Translations under genes and position numbers: made by a program
Notes under the pieces: generated by a model
Seen by the model: the letters and a program-made list of their open reading frames with translations, nothing else
Databases searched by the model: none
Told to the model about the DNA's origin: nothing
Origin: Prosthecobacter dejongeii
GTDB lineage: Bacteria > Verrucomicrobiota > Verrucomicrobiia > Verrucomicrobiales > Verrucomicrobiaceae
Assembly: GCF_014203045.1 (NCBI RefSeq)
Contig: NZ_JACHIF010000003.1
Coordinates: 248,001 to 312,000 of the forward strand
DNA length: 64,000 bases
Direction: 5' to 3'
In this document: in pieces, positions 8,943 to 16,934 of the stretch
Numbering within the stretch: position 1 is the first letter of the stretch
Layout: the number at the start of each line of letters is the position of its first letter

Positions 8943-10532
8943 ATGACTGCTTCTGATACCAAACCTAAAATCTGGACCCCCGGAGACTGGAATGCCTTTT
9001 TCGGCTTCGGGACCAATATTCTTGTCAACCTGCTCACCCTCACAGCGCTGCTGCGTTTTGTGCTGAAGATGCCGGATGAAATTGTCTTTGGCCGCATCTT
9101 GCCCGCCACCGGTCTCATGCTCTGCCTCAGCACGCTGTATTACGCCTGGTTAGCCTACAAACTGGCGCTGAAGACGGGGCGCAATGATGTCTGTGCGCTG
9201 CCTTCCGGCACCAGTGTGCCGCACATGTTTGTCGTGGTCTTCGTCATCATGCTGCCCATCTCTTTGCAGACGGGAGATCCCATCAAAGGGTGGGAGGCCG
9301 GGCTGACCTGGGTTTTCATCCAAAGCTTCGTCTTGATGATCGGCGGTTTCATTGCGCCCGTCATTCGCAAGATCACGCCACGGGCCGCGCTACTCGGCAC
9401 GCTGGCGGGGGTTTCCATCAGCTTCATCTCCATGCGCCCTGCTTTGGAGATGTTCACCACGCCTGTCATTGGGGTGGTCTGCTTCGCCATCATTTTGCTG
9501 AGCTGGTTCGGCGGCGTGCGTTATTACAAAGGCATCCCTGCGGGCCTCATCGCCATCGCCGTGGGCAGTGTCATCGCTTGGGGATCAAATCTTTTTGGTC
9601 TGAATTATGGGGACATGACGTTGGCGAAGCTGACGGGCTCTTTTAGCAACTTCGGTTTCTCCATCCCGCTGCCTGCTTTTGGCCACATCTTTTCTGGGTT
9701 TGAGTTCCTCGGCGTGATCCTCGTCACGGCCATTCCTTTTGGGATCTATGATTTGGTGGAGGCCCTGGACAATGTGGAAAGCGCAGCGGTGGCGGGAGAT
9801 GATTTCCCCACCACGCGGGTGCTCACCGCAGACGGTGTCATCAGCCTCATCGGGTGCAGCTTGGGCAATCCCTTCATCAATGCCGTTTACATCGGTCATC
9901 CGGGTTGGAAGTCCATGGGCGGGCGCATTGGTTACTCGGCAGCCACGGGGGTGGTGGTGATTATCTTCTGCACCTTTGGCATCATCTCGCTGATGTCATC
10001 TTTGATCCCCATCGTGGCCATCTCACCCATCCTGCTCTACATTGGCATGTTGATCGGGGCGCAGGCCTTCCAGGAAACGCCAAAGAGCCATGCGCCTGCG
10101 GTCATCCTGGCCCTCACGCCTCACTTGGCGGCCTGGGGCAAGCTGCTGATTGATAATTCCCTGGGAGCCGCAGGCACGAATGCAGCGGCCGTAGGTCTGG
10201 ATAAGTTAGGCCAGGTGGGGGTGCTCTATCACGGTCTGGAGGTGCTGGGCGGTGGGGCGATTTTGAGTGGGGTGATCCTGCCTGCCATCGCGGTGTTCGT
10301 CATTGATCGAAAGTTCGCCATCGGGTCCTACTTCGCTTTGACTGGGGCCTTGCTCACCTTCTTCGGCCTCATGCATGGGGAGAAGATCGGCATCGGCGAA
10401 TCTCCCGTGATCGCTTGCAGCTACGTCCTGGTGGCGCTGGTGCTAGCCGGCTGCGCTAAGTTTGCCGTGGTGGCTCCAAAACCTGCCGAGGAGGAAGAAC
10501 TGCACGGGCATCTTCCCATGGCCACAGACTGA
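8943..10532 (+). CDS. NCS2/AzgA-like inner-membrane permease
   Basis: A 529-residue, strongly hydrophobic protein with about 12-13 membrane segments. The N-terminal FFGFGTNILVNLLTL, the ALPSGTSVPHMF segment and the FGIYDLVEALDNVESAAVAGD region fit the nucleobase-cation symporter 2 / AzgA-like class, whose members import purines, uracil, xanthine or similar ureides with protons. It lies between two amidohydrolase genes that act on linear ureides, so the likely cargo is biuret, triuret or a related imide-type nitrogen compound; this is inference. The C-terminal tail is acidic and cytoplasmic. The gap of 43 bases to the upstream hydrolase suggests co-transcription. Confidence 0.75.
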   Translation: MTASDTKPKIWTPGDWNAFFGFGTNILVNLLTLTALLRFVLKMPDEIVFGRILPATGLMLCLSTLYYAWLAYKLALKTGRNDVCALPSGTSVPHMFVVVFVIMLPISLQTGDPIKGWEAGLTWVFIQSFVLMIGGFIAPVIRKITPRAALLGTLAGVSISFISMRPALEMFTTPVIGVVCFAIILLSWFGGVRYYKGIPAGLIAIAVGSVIAWGSNLFGLNYGDMTLAKLTGSFSNFGFSIPLPAFGHIFSGFEFLGVILVTAIPFGIYDLVEALDNVESAAVAGDDFPTTRVLTADGVISLIGCSLGNPFINAVYIGHPGWKSMGGRIGYSAATGVVVIIFCTFGIISLMSSLIPIVAISPILLYIGMLIGAQAFQETPKSHAPAVILALTPHLAAWGKLLIDNSLGAAGTNAAAVGLDKLGQVGVLYHGLEVLGGGAILSGVILPAIAVFVIDRKFAIGSYFALTGALLTFFGLMHGEKIGIGESPVIACSYVLVALVLAGCAKFAVVAPKPAEEEELHGHLPMATD

Positions 10533-10556
10533 TTTCTTCAGGTGTTGGTGAGAGAG

Positions 10557-10597
10557 TCGGGTGGTTCTGCGGTCTGGTTAACCGCTGGGCCACCCGA
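10557..10597. other. Intergenic nested hairpin between permease and biuret hydrolase genes
   Basis: Outer arms TCGGGTGG and CCACCCGA enclose a second stem GCGGT / ACCGC. There is no following T tract. It sits immediately upstream of the candidate sigma54 site for the biuret hydrolase gene, so it may end or process the permease transcript, or serve as an activator-binding palindrome. Confidence 0.4.
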
Positions 10598-10600
10598 ACT

Positions 10601-10616
10601 TGGTTCACTCTTTGCT
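10601..10616 (+). promoter_or_regulatory. Candidate sigma54 promoter of the biuret hydrolase gene
   Basis: TGGTTCA-CTCT-TTGCT has GG-N10-GC spacing and a perfect TTGCT -12 element (9 of 12 positions). Predicted start of transcription is near 10627, 15 bases before the ATG at 10642. Confidence 0.35.
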
Positions 10617-10641
10617 ACAGAATTTTAAAACAATCCTTCTC

Positions 10642-11322
10642 ATGCCTTACGTCGAAGCTGATCCTTATCCCTGGCCCTACAATGGTGACCTGCGGCCCGC
10701 GAATACCGCGTTTCTGGTCATTGACATGCAGACTGACTTTTGTGGCCCCGGTGGCTACGTGGATAAAATGGGGTACGACCTCAGCCTCACTCGTGCGCCC
10801 ATCGAGCCCATCAAGCGCGTCTTTGAAGCGGCCCGTGCTCAGGGTTACCACGTCATGCACACCCGTGAGGGCCACCGGCCAGATCTCTCAGACCTCCCGG
10901 CTAACAAACGATGGCGCAGCCAACGCATCGGCGCAGGCATCGGCGATGCTGGGCCCTGTGGGCGCATCCTCACACGTGGCGAACCAGGCTGGGACATCAT
11001 CCCGGAGCTTTACCCCCTACCGGGAGAGGCCATCATTGATAAGCCCGGCAAAGGCTCCTTTTACGGCACGGATCTCGACATGCTTCTGCGGCAAAAAGGC
11101 ATCCAAAACATCGTCCTCGCAGGGATCACCACAGATGTCTGTGTGCACACCACCATGCGTGAAGCCAATGACCGTGGCTTTGAATGCCTCATGCTTTCGG
11201 ACTGCACTGGTGCCACCGATCATGGCAACCATCTTGCTGCACTGAAAATGATCAAAATGCAGGGCGGGGTCTTCGGAGCCGTGAGTGACTCCGCCGCCTT
11301 CATCCGCGCGATCACTTCTTAA
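10642..11322 (+). CDS. biuH: Biuret amidohydrolase (BiuH-like cysteine hydrolase)
   Basis: A 226-residue isochorismatase-family hydrolase that should cut biuret to allophanate plus ammonia in the cytoplasm. It follows the Rhizobium BiuH pattern closely from memory of that protein: [11 protein letters not shown]-type N-terminus, [17 protein letters not shown], and [15 protein letters not shown]. Asp28, Lys134 and Cys167 fall at a constant offset of eight from the published BiuH triad Asp36/Lys142/Cys175. The ATG at 10642 is preferred to an upstream TTG (10600) because it matches the family start and clears the candidate promoter. The next two steps of the pathway fit the context: a permease upstream and an allophanate hydrolase at 23638. 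Confidence 0.85.
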   Translation: MPYVEADPYPWPYNGDLRPANTAFLVIDMQTDFCGPGGYVDKMGYDLSLTRAPIEPIKRVFEAARAQGYHVMHTREGHRPDLSDLPANKRWRSQRIGAGIGDAGPCGRILTRGEPGWDIIPELYPLPGEAIIDKPGKGSFYGTDLDMLLRQKGIQNIVLAGITTDVCVHTTMREANDRGFECLMLSDCTGATDHGNHLAALKMIKMQGGVFGAVSDSAAFIRAITS

Positions 11323-11393
11323 TCCCTCTTCCATTACCGTTACTCTCCATTGATAACCGCAGGCATCCCGGCTTTCCCACCGAGTCTTCCATT

Positions 11394-11801
11394 GTGAATC
11401 CAGACGATCCTTCTTCCCCGCCGAGCTTCACCTTCCCTCACTTTGAGCTGAAGGACATCTTCAATATTTTAGCTCAGGAGGAAGACATCCCCTGGAGTTA
11501 CTTTCGTGATGGGGTGGATATCTATCGCTTCTATGGAGATGGCATCACGGGGCCTACGGCGGCGCTCATTCGTTTCCGCAAAGAAGCGCGTGTCCCCATG
11601 CATCTGCATGAAGGGTGGGAGCACATCCTGGTCCTGGCTGGTAGCCAGCGGGATCAAAATGGCATCATCCATGCAGGCTCCTTACGCATCCACCCCCCCG
11701 GCACGTATCACAGCGTGGTGAGTGAGGCCGGGTGCATCGTGCTGGCGATTTATGAGAAACCCGTGCGCTTCATGGAGCGGCCTCTCAAGCCAGACGAATG
11801 A
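11394..11801 (+). CDS. Cupin-domain protein
   Basis: A 135-residue small beta-barrel protein with a single cupin fold: RVPMHLHEGWEHILVLAGSQ supplies the His-x-His...Glu...His metal ligands and GSLRIHPPGTYHSV the second cupin motif. It resembles ChrR-type cupins, which bind Zn, Mn or Fe and serve as sensors or small-molecule enzymes. The start is a GTG at 11394, 71 bases after the biuret hydrolase stop. Placement at the end of the ureide cluster suggests an accessory role, perhaps on a pathway intermediate or as a sensor, but no function can be read directly. Confidence 0.75.
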   Translation: MNPDDPSSPPSFTFPHFELKDIFNILAQEEDIPWSYFRDGVDIYRFYGDGITGPTAALIRFRKEARVPMHLHEGWEHILVLAGSQRDQNGIIHAGSLRIHPPGTYHSVVSEAGCIVLAIYEKPVRFMERPLKPDE

Positions 11802-11878
11802 GTCCCACATAAGAAAAAAGTTCATGGCTGGAAACCGCGCTGGCATGCGTGGCCTCCGGTGGCTAGTTTTCGCTTTCT

Positions 11879-13459
11879 ATGAAGAAGCGAGCTGCCACCA
11901 AGTCTCCGCGCCCTCCCAAGCGCGAAAGCCTGCCTGAAATCGTCACCGATTCTTATGAAGAGCATTTCCGGCTGCTGGTGGAAAACATCGGAGACGTGCT
12001 CTGGTTTCGTGAGGTGGACCCGCCGCGTTTTTCATACGTCAGCCCAGCTTTTGAGCGCATTTGGGGGGTGAGATTGGCGGAGCTCAGGGAGCAACCTCAG
12101 CTTTGGGAAGAGTCCATCTATCCCGATGATCAAAAGGCGGTGCGTGCCGCACTGCGGCGTTGGTTCACGGGCAAAACGGAGAATTACGAAGTGCATTACC
12201 GCGTGCAGGGCAGGGACGGTAAAGTCCGCTGGCTGGCAGACCGGGGCATCATTCTCTCTCGCAAAAATGGACGTCCGCACCAGATCGGCGGTATCGCGCG
12301 CGACATCACGGAACGTGAAGCTGCGGAGGCCATGAACCGCCGCATGGCCGCCGTGGTAGAGACCACGGATGACTCCATCATCACCATGAATCTGGACGGT
12401 GAGATTGATACCTGGAATGCCGGTGCTGAACGCATCTTTGGTTATACCCAGGAGGAGGCCGTGGGCCGGACGATGTCCTTTCTGCGGCCACCCCAGGCTG
12501 AAGATGACGAGGCGGTCTTTAAGCGCATGATCGCTCGCGGGTTGCGCATTGATCATTACGAAACGCAGCGCCGTCATAAAAATGGAGCCATCCTGGATGT
12601 CTCGTTGACCATTTCCCCCATCCGCGATGCCCATGGCCGACTGGCTGGGTTCTCCAAGATCTCTCGCGACATCACCGAACGTAAACAGGCGGAGCAGACC
12701 ATTCTACGCTTGAATGCCGAGCTGGAGCGCCGGGTGGAAGAACGTACGGCGGAACTGCGTGGCCAGATCGCCGCACGGCGGCAGCTTGAGGAGGAAATCC
12801 TGCGCATCAGTGAGCGTGAGCAGCGCCGCATCGGCCAAGATTTGCATGATGACCTCGGCCAGCAACTGGCCGGGGCCTGGATGATGGCCGACGTTCTCGC
12901 GCGTACCTTGGCGGCCAATGGAGCCCGTGAGCAAGAGGCCGCGCTGAAGCTGAGCACCCTCCTGGGCAAATCACTGAACCACACCCGCGCTCTCGCGCGT
13001 GGCCTGCATCCCGTCGCTCCAGAGCAGGGCGGGTTAGGCGCGGCGTTAAAAAACTTGGCGGAACGTTCGGCGGATTTGTTTGGCATCACCTGCCAGTTTG
13101 AATCGCGCGCCGTCATCATGCTGGAGGATCAGCGCAGCGCCATCCACCTTTACCGCATCGCCCAGGAGGCCATCAACAATGCCGTGCGCCATGGGCGGGC
13201 TCAAAACGTGCGCATTCGCCTCTCCCGGCGCGGGGGCAAGGCAGCCTTGTCTGTGATTGATGACGGCCTCGGCATCAAGGAACCAGCGGCCATGCATGAA
13301 GGCATGGGCCTGCGCATCATGCGCTACCGCTCGGAAATGATCTTCGGAACGCTCGAAATTGTGAAAGCTCCAAAACGCGGCACTTGTGTGACCTGCGTTT
13401 TCCCACTGCCGCCCGCTTCCAAACCCACCTCTTCTTCAAATGGCCTCAAAAAGCTCTAA
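11879..13459 (+). CDS. PAS-domain sensor histidine kinase (NarL/DesK-type)
   Basis: A 526-residue kinase with no membrane segment, so a cytoplasmic sensor. Two PAS/PAC units cover about residues 20-140 and 150-270, each ending in a DITER/RDITERK PAC motif; a coiled coil follows, then the HisKA_3 dimerisation domain with phospho-acceptor His323 in QDLHDDLGQQLAG, and a HATPase_c domain (NAVRHGRA, DDGLGI, GMGLRIM). This is the architecture of kinases that pair with LuxR/NarL regulators, and the next gene is such a regulator, overlapping by 20 bases. PAS ligand (flavin, haem or none) cannot be told. The position 77 bases after the cupin gene may link it to the nitrogen cluster. Confidence 0.9.
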   Translation: MKKRAATKSPRPPKRESLPEIVTDSYEEHFRLLVENIGDVLWFREVDPPRFSYVSPAFERIWGVRLAELREQPQLWEESIYPDDQKAVRAALRRWFTGKTENYEVHYRVQGRDGKVRWLADRGIILSRKNGRPHQIGGIARDITEREAAEAMNRRMAAVVETTDDSIITMNLDGEIDTWNAGAERIFGYTQEEAVGRTMSFLRPPQAEDDEAVFKRMIARGLRIDHYETQRRHKNGAILDVSLTISPIRDAHGRLAGFSKISRDITERKQAEQTILRLNAELERRVEERTAELRGQIAARRQLEEEILRISEREQRRIGQDLHDDLGQQLAGAWMMADVLARTLAANGAREQEAALKLSTLLGKSLNHTRALARGLHPVAPEQGGLGAALKNLAERSADLFGITCQFESRAVIMLEDQRSAIHLYRIAQEAINNAVRHGRAQNVRIRLSRRGGKAALSVIDDGLGIKEPAAMHEGMGLRIMRYRSEMIFGTLEIVKAPKRGTCVTCVFPLPPASKPTSSSNGLKKL

Positions 13460-14120
13460 CACGCCAGCCGCTCCCCAACGTGTGTTGATCGTGGATGATC
13501 ATCCCGTCTTCCGGGCGGGTCTCACGGGTCTCGTGGGCATGGAGCCCGACCTTGCCGTCTGTGGTGAGGCGCACGATGCTGGGCAGGCCATGGCCGCCAT
13601 CGCGAAGCTGAATCCAGACCTCGTGATGATGGACATGAGCCTGCCGGATAAGAGCGGCCTGGAGACGCTGAAAGACGTCCGTGCTGCCTACCCGCACATC
13701 CCCGTTTTGATGATCTCCATGCATGACGAGACGCTGTATGCGGAGCGCGTCATCCGGGCCGGAGGGCGTGGTTACATCATGAAGCAGGAAGGACCGGAGA
13801 AAGTCATCCAGGCCATCCGTAAAGTTTTGGCAGGGGGGATATCGGTGAGTGAACGTATTTCCACGCTCATCCTGGATGCTTTGGCCAGCTCCCTGCACCC
13901 CAAGCAGGAAGGCGCATCGGTTACTAAATTGACCGATCGCGAATTTGAGGTCTATCGCCTGATCGGGCAGGGGAAGGAGCCGCAAGAGGTCGCGCGTTCA
14001 CTTCATCTCAGTGTCAAAACCGTGGACACTCACCGCAGCCAGATCAAAAAGAAACTGGGGCTGAAAAACAACACCGAGCTGGTCCACCACGCCACCCGCT
14101 GGGCTGCGGAACAGGGGTGA
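13440..14120 (+). CDS. LuxR/NarL-family response regulator
   Basis: A 226-residue regulator: receiver domain with the acidic pocket VDDHP, phospho-acceptor Asp in PDLVMMDMSLPDKSG, and a conserved Lys in YIMKQEG, then a GerE/LuxR helix-turn-helix (LTDREFEVYRLIGQGKEPQEVA...LSVKTVDTHRSQIKKKLGL). Its start codon lies inside the 3' end of the kinase gene, which indicates translational coupling and a cognate pair. Two palindromes but no T-rich terminator follow the stop codon. Target genes unknown. Confidence 0.9.
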   Translation: MASKSSNTPAAPQRVLIVDDHPVFRAGLTGLVGMEPDLAVCGEAHDAGQAMAAIAKLNPDLVMMDMSLPDKSGLETLKDVRAAYPHIPVLMISMHDETLYAERVIRAGGRGYIMKQEGPEKVIQAIRKVLAGGISVSERISTLILDALASSLHPKQEGASVTKLTDREFEVYRLIGQGKEPQEVARSLHLSVKTVDTHRSQIKKKLGLKNNTELVHHATRWAAEQG

Positions 14121-14146
14121 GGCGGAGTCGTCCCGCCGCTGAGGGG

Positions 14147-14257
14147 TTCTCAGCAAAATGCTGAGAATTAGCGCGAGAGGCTGCTCATTGGTCGCTGGGT
14201 CCTCTTAGCGCAGCATGGCCGTAATAAGAATGTGAGCCGCATATCTGCGGCCCACAT
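14147..14257. other. Two hairpins downstream of the LuxR regulator gene
   Basis: A perfect 9-base stem (TTCTCAGCA / TGCTGAGAA, loop AAA) lies at 14147-14167, and a 12-pair stem with one mismatch and a 4-base loop lies at 14230-14257 (GCCGCA / TGCGGC inner arms). Neither is followed by a T run. They probably mark the 3' end of the regulator transcript or the leader of the small gene that starts at 14297. Confidence 0.45.
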
Positions 14258-14296
14258 AACTTAACAGGTCACATTCACCCATCACATCCTGCCATT

Positions 14297-14440
14297 ATGA
14301 GAACCATGCTTGAACTTTCCAGGAACGCTGAATACGACATCATTGCGGCTGTTTTAATCGTTGGCCTCATCGTGGCCGCGAAGTATTGGATTCAAACTTC
14401 GAGTCGCGAAGAAAATAACGATCGCCTTAAAAATCGTTAG
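14297..14440 (+). CDS. Small single-pass membrane peptide (47 residues)
   Basis: This short frame encodes a 47-residue peptide: a polar N-terminus, one hydrophobic segment (IIAAVLIVGLIVAAKYWI, about residues 15-32) and a charged C-terminus rich in Glu, Asn, Asp, Arg and Lys. An ATG at 14306 is a second possible start. No good ribosome site is visible. Support for a real gene is its position: it occupies an otherwise gene-free stretch and is followed 37 bases later by a strong intrinsic terminator that no other gene explains. Small proteins of this shape often modulate membrane kinases or transporters; nothing more can be said. Confidence 0.45.
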   Translation: MRTMLELSRNAEYDIIAAVLIVGLIVAAKYWIQTSSREENNDRLKNR

Positions 14441-14476
14441 TCAAGGATTCGTCGCTTTTGGCGCCACCTTTGAAAC

Positions 14477-14518
14477 ATCGGTCATCCTAGAAATGCTGTG
14501 GATGACCGATTTTTTTTT
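14477..14518 (+). terminator. Strong intrinsic terminator
   Basis: A perfect 11-base stem (ATCGGTCATCC / GGATGACCGAT) with a 12-base loop is followed directly by eight T residues. It ends the transcript of the small peptide gene, and possibly of the regulator gene before it. Confidence 0.9.
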
Positions 14519-14669
14519 GCATGTTCCATGGACATTCTTTGGATGCCAGTGCTAGCAGTTATGACATCATTTCTGAGAGAGCTCACTGTATGAATGTGAC
14601 GAAAAAGCATTGAAAAACGACAACCCTGCTCCTGCGTACATCGTAACAGTTACCGCAAAAATCCACTGA

Positions 14670-16922
14670 ATGCCTGCGCTTTCTCCTTCTGGCAACTCAC
14701 CTGCTGACATTACTACACGCCCTCTTTCAGTGAACACGTTGGCGCAGCTCAGCGCCATCACTGGAACGGATTATGATCATGAACGGGCAAAAATCGCGGT
14801 GCAAAACGCGGCGAGGGAAGACCTGGAGCCTCTAGGCCAGTTGGTCAGCGCAGCGGCTGAGGTGTACATCCACGTGTCTCCCGTGCGCTTACCCCTGACG
14901 GAGCTGGTCTGGCAGGCCCACAATGACACCCCGGTGATCATTTGGTGTGAGAAGGATGGGGGCTGGATCGTCATCACCTATGCGGGCTGGTTCAGCCTCC
15001 GCGTTGCGGAGGGAGACCACCCCACGGCCCGCCGCAGCATCACGCGGAAAGAGCTAGCGGCTAAGCTAGGCCTCAGCGGGATCAAAGAAATCGTGGAAGC
15101 TGGCATCGTCCATCCAGAGCGCACCGCTCATGACATGAGCGTGCACGCAGCCCAGGCCCGTCATGAGCAGATGTATGGCAGCAATGGGGCGGGCCAGCAC
15201 CGGAATGGCCATGGCAATGGGCATGCACATGCGCACCTGCACCTCAGCCCGGTCACGCGTTTCTTCCGGCTTTTAAAAGCTGAGCGGCAGGAGATTGTCA
15301 CCCTGCTCATCTTTTCCATCTTCTCCGGGATCCTTTACCTCGCCGCCCCTTTGGCGGTGGATGCAGTGGTGAGTAATCTCGCTTTCGGCGGGCAGTCGCA
15401 GCCTTACTTTCAGGCTTTGGTCATCGTGGGCGTAGCCTTGATGGCTGCCCTGTCTCTCCAGGCCTTGATCACAGGTCTGCAATATTACATTTCAGACATC
15501 ATCCAGCGGCGCATTTTTGTGCGGGCGGCGGCAGACCTCGCTTACCGCTTACCCCGCGTGCGGGCAGAGTCTCTGGAAGGCGTCCACGCTCCTGAGTTGG
15601 TGAATCGTTTCTTAGATGTGGTCACCGCGCAGAAAAGCACTGCCTTGCTCCTGCTGGATGGGGTGAATTTGACCCTCGGCAGCCTCATCGGCATGGTGCT
15701 TCTGGCTTTGTATCACCCGGTGCTGTTGATGTTTGTGGCCATCTTGCTCCTGCTCATCGTGCTGGTGCTCTGGCTGTGTGGGCGTGGTGCGGTGGAGACC
15801 AGCATCGCAGAATCCCGCACGAAGTATGACCTCGTGAATTGGTTTGAGGAGATCGCCGCTTACCCCTTTCTTTTCAAAGGTCCCGGGGGTTATCAGCTCG
15901 CCTATGAGCGCTCGAACCATCTCGCTTCCGAGTATGTCATGCGTCGCTCCGCGCACTTTCGGGTGGTCATGCGGCAGATCATCGGCCTGCTCATTCTTTC
16001 CGTCCTGGCGGGGGCTACCTTGCTCGTGCTGGGGGGGTGGTTGGTCGTCAGCCAGCAGATCACCCTCGGCCAGTTGGTGGCCAGTGAGCTCATCATGAGT
16101 GCCATCGTGGCTTCTCTGGCCAAGATGGGAAAAAAGCTGGAAGCCTGGTACGATGCCATGGCTGCCATGGACAAGCTGGGGCACATTTTTGATTTGGAGA
16201 TCGAACGCGAAACGGGAGAGCAGCCGGTGAAGAAAGAAGGCGGCGCCTCCGTCGTGGCGGACAGTCTCACTTTTGGTTATAACGAACATTCGCCTCTGTT
16301 TCATCTCCGCACCTTCACCATCCAGCCCGGCGCACGGGCAGCCATCGTCGGCCCGCACGGTGCTGGGGCCAGTTCTTTGCTGGATATCCTCTTCTCCCTG
16401 CGCACCCCCACCTCGGGTCATGTCTGCATTGATGGGCTGGACCTGCGAAGCTGGTATCTGGAGGCCCTGCGGGACCACGTGCAGCTCCTGCGCCGGGATG
16501 AAATCGTGGACGCCACAGTCGTGGAAAACCTACGCCTTGGGCGGGCGGATATCGGCATGGATGAAATCCGCGAGGCGCTCGTGCGTGTGGGCTTGCTGGA
16601 CAGGCTCCTCGCCCGTCCTGAAGGCTTGAATCTCCGCCTTAAGATCGGCGGTGCCCCTCTCTCTGGCAATGAACGCACGCGCCTACTGCTGGCTCGCTCA
16701 CTCGTCCAGCGCCCGCGTCTCCTTCTCGTTGACGAGCTGTTTGACAGTTTGGATCCCGAGTCCTTCAAGACACTCTCCGCAGCCATCTTGGATAAATCCC
16801 TGCCCTGGACGGTCGTCCTCACCACGCGGGATCACGATGTCACCCAGCTCTGTGACCAAGTCATCCAGCTCGCCCCCTGTAACCTGACCGATGGCACCGC
16901 TTCGACCCAGCTCAAAGGCTAA
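14670..16922 (+). CDS. ABC exporter (membrane plus ATPase fused) with degenerate Walker A
   Basis: A 750-residue protein of the type I secretion exporter shape. Residues about 1-170 are a soluble domain in the position of the peptidase or C39-like region but without a recognisable Cys/His pair in that layout, followed by a His/Gly-rich linker (about 175-192). Five to six membrane segments span about 210-500, and the nucleotide-binding domain spans about 525-740. The Walker A motif reads GPHGAGAS, with Ala567 where the catalytic lysine should be; the signature reads LSGNE instead of LSGGQ, and the H-loop histidine is replaced (LTTRDHD). Walker B (LLLVDELFDSLD) looks intact. It therefore may bind but not hydrolyse ATP normally. 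HlyD- and TolC-like genes follow at once, so it is part of an envelope-spanning exporter. Confidence 0.85.
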   Translation: MPALSPSGNSPADITTRPLSVNTLAQLSAITGTDYDHERAKIAVQNAAREDLEPLGQLVSAAAEVYIHVSPVRLPLTELVWQAHNDTPVIIWCEKDGGWIVITYAGWFSLRVAEGDHPTARRSITRKELAAKLGLSGIKEIVEAGIVHPERTAHDMSVHAAQARHEQMYGSNGAGQHRNGHGNGHAHAHLHLSPVTRFFRLLKAERQEIVTLLIFSIFSGILYLAAPLAVDAVVSNLAFGGQSQPYFQALVIVGVALMAALSLQALITGLQYYISDIIQRRIFVRAAADLAYRLPRVRAESLEGVHAPELVNRFLDVVTAQKSTALLLLDGVNLTLGSLIGMVLLALYHPVLLMFVAILLLLIVLVLWLCGRGAVETSIAESRTKYDLVNWFEEIAAYPFLFKGPGGYQLAYERSNHLASEYVMRRSAHFRVVMRQIIGLLILSVLAGATLLVLGGWLVVSQQITLGQLVASELIMSAIVASLAKMGKKLEAWYDAMAAMDKLGHIFDLEIERETGEQPVKKEGGASVVADSLTFGYNEHSPLFHLRTFTIQPGARAAIVGPHGAGASSLLDILFSLRTPTSGHVCIDGLDLRSWYLEALRDHVQLLRRDEIVDATVVENLRLGRADIGMDEIREALVRVGLLDRLLARPEGLNLRLKIGGAPLSGNERTRLLLARSLVQRPRLLLVDELFDSLDPESFKTLSAAILDKSLPWTVVLTTRDHDVTQLCDQVIQLAPCNLTDGTASTQLKG

Positions 16923-16934
16923 GCCCGACCTGCT

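Noticed and set aside
8216-11322. Nicotinamidase or isochorismatase role for the two cysteine hydrolases
   Set aside because: Shared motifs around the triad and the neighbouring permease and allophanate hydrolase fit ureide hydrolases better; no nicotinate or siderophore genes are near.
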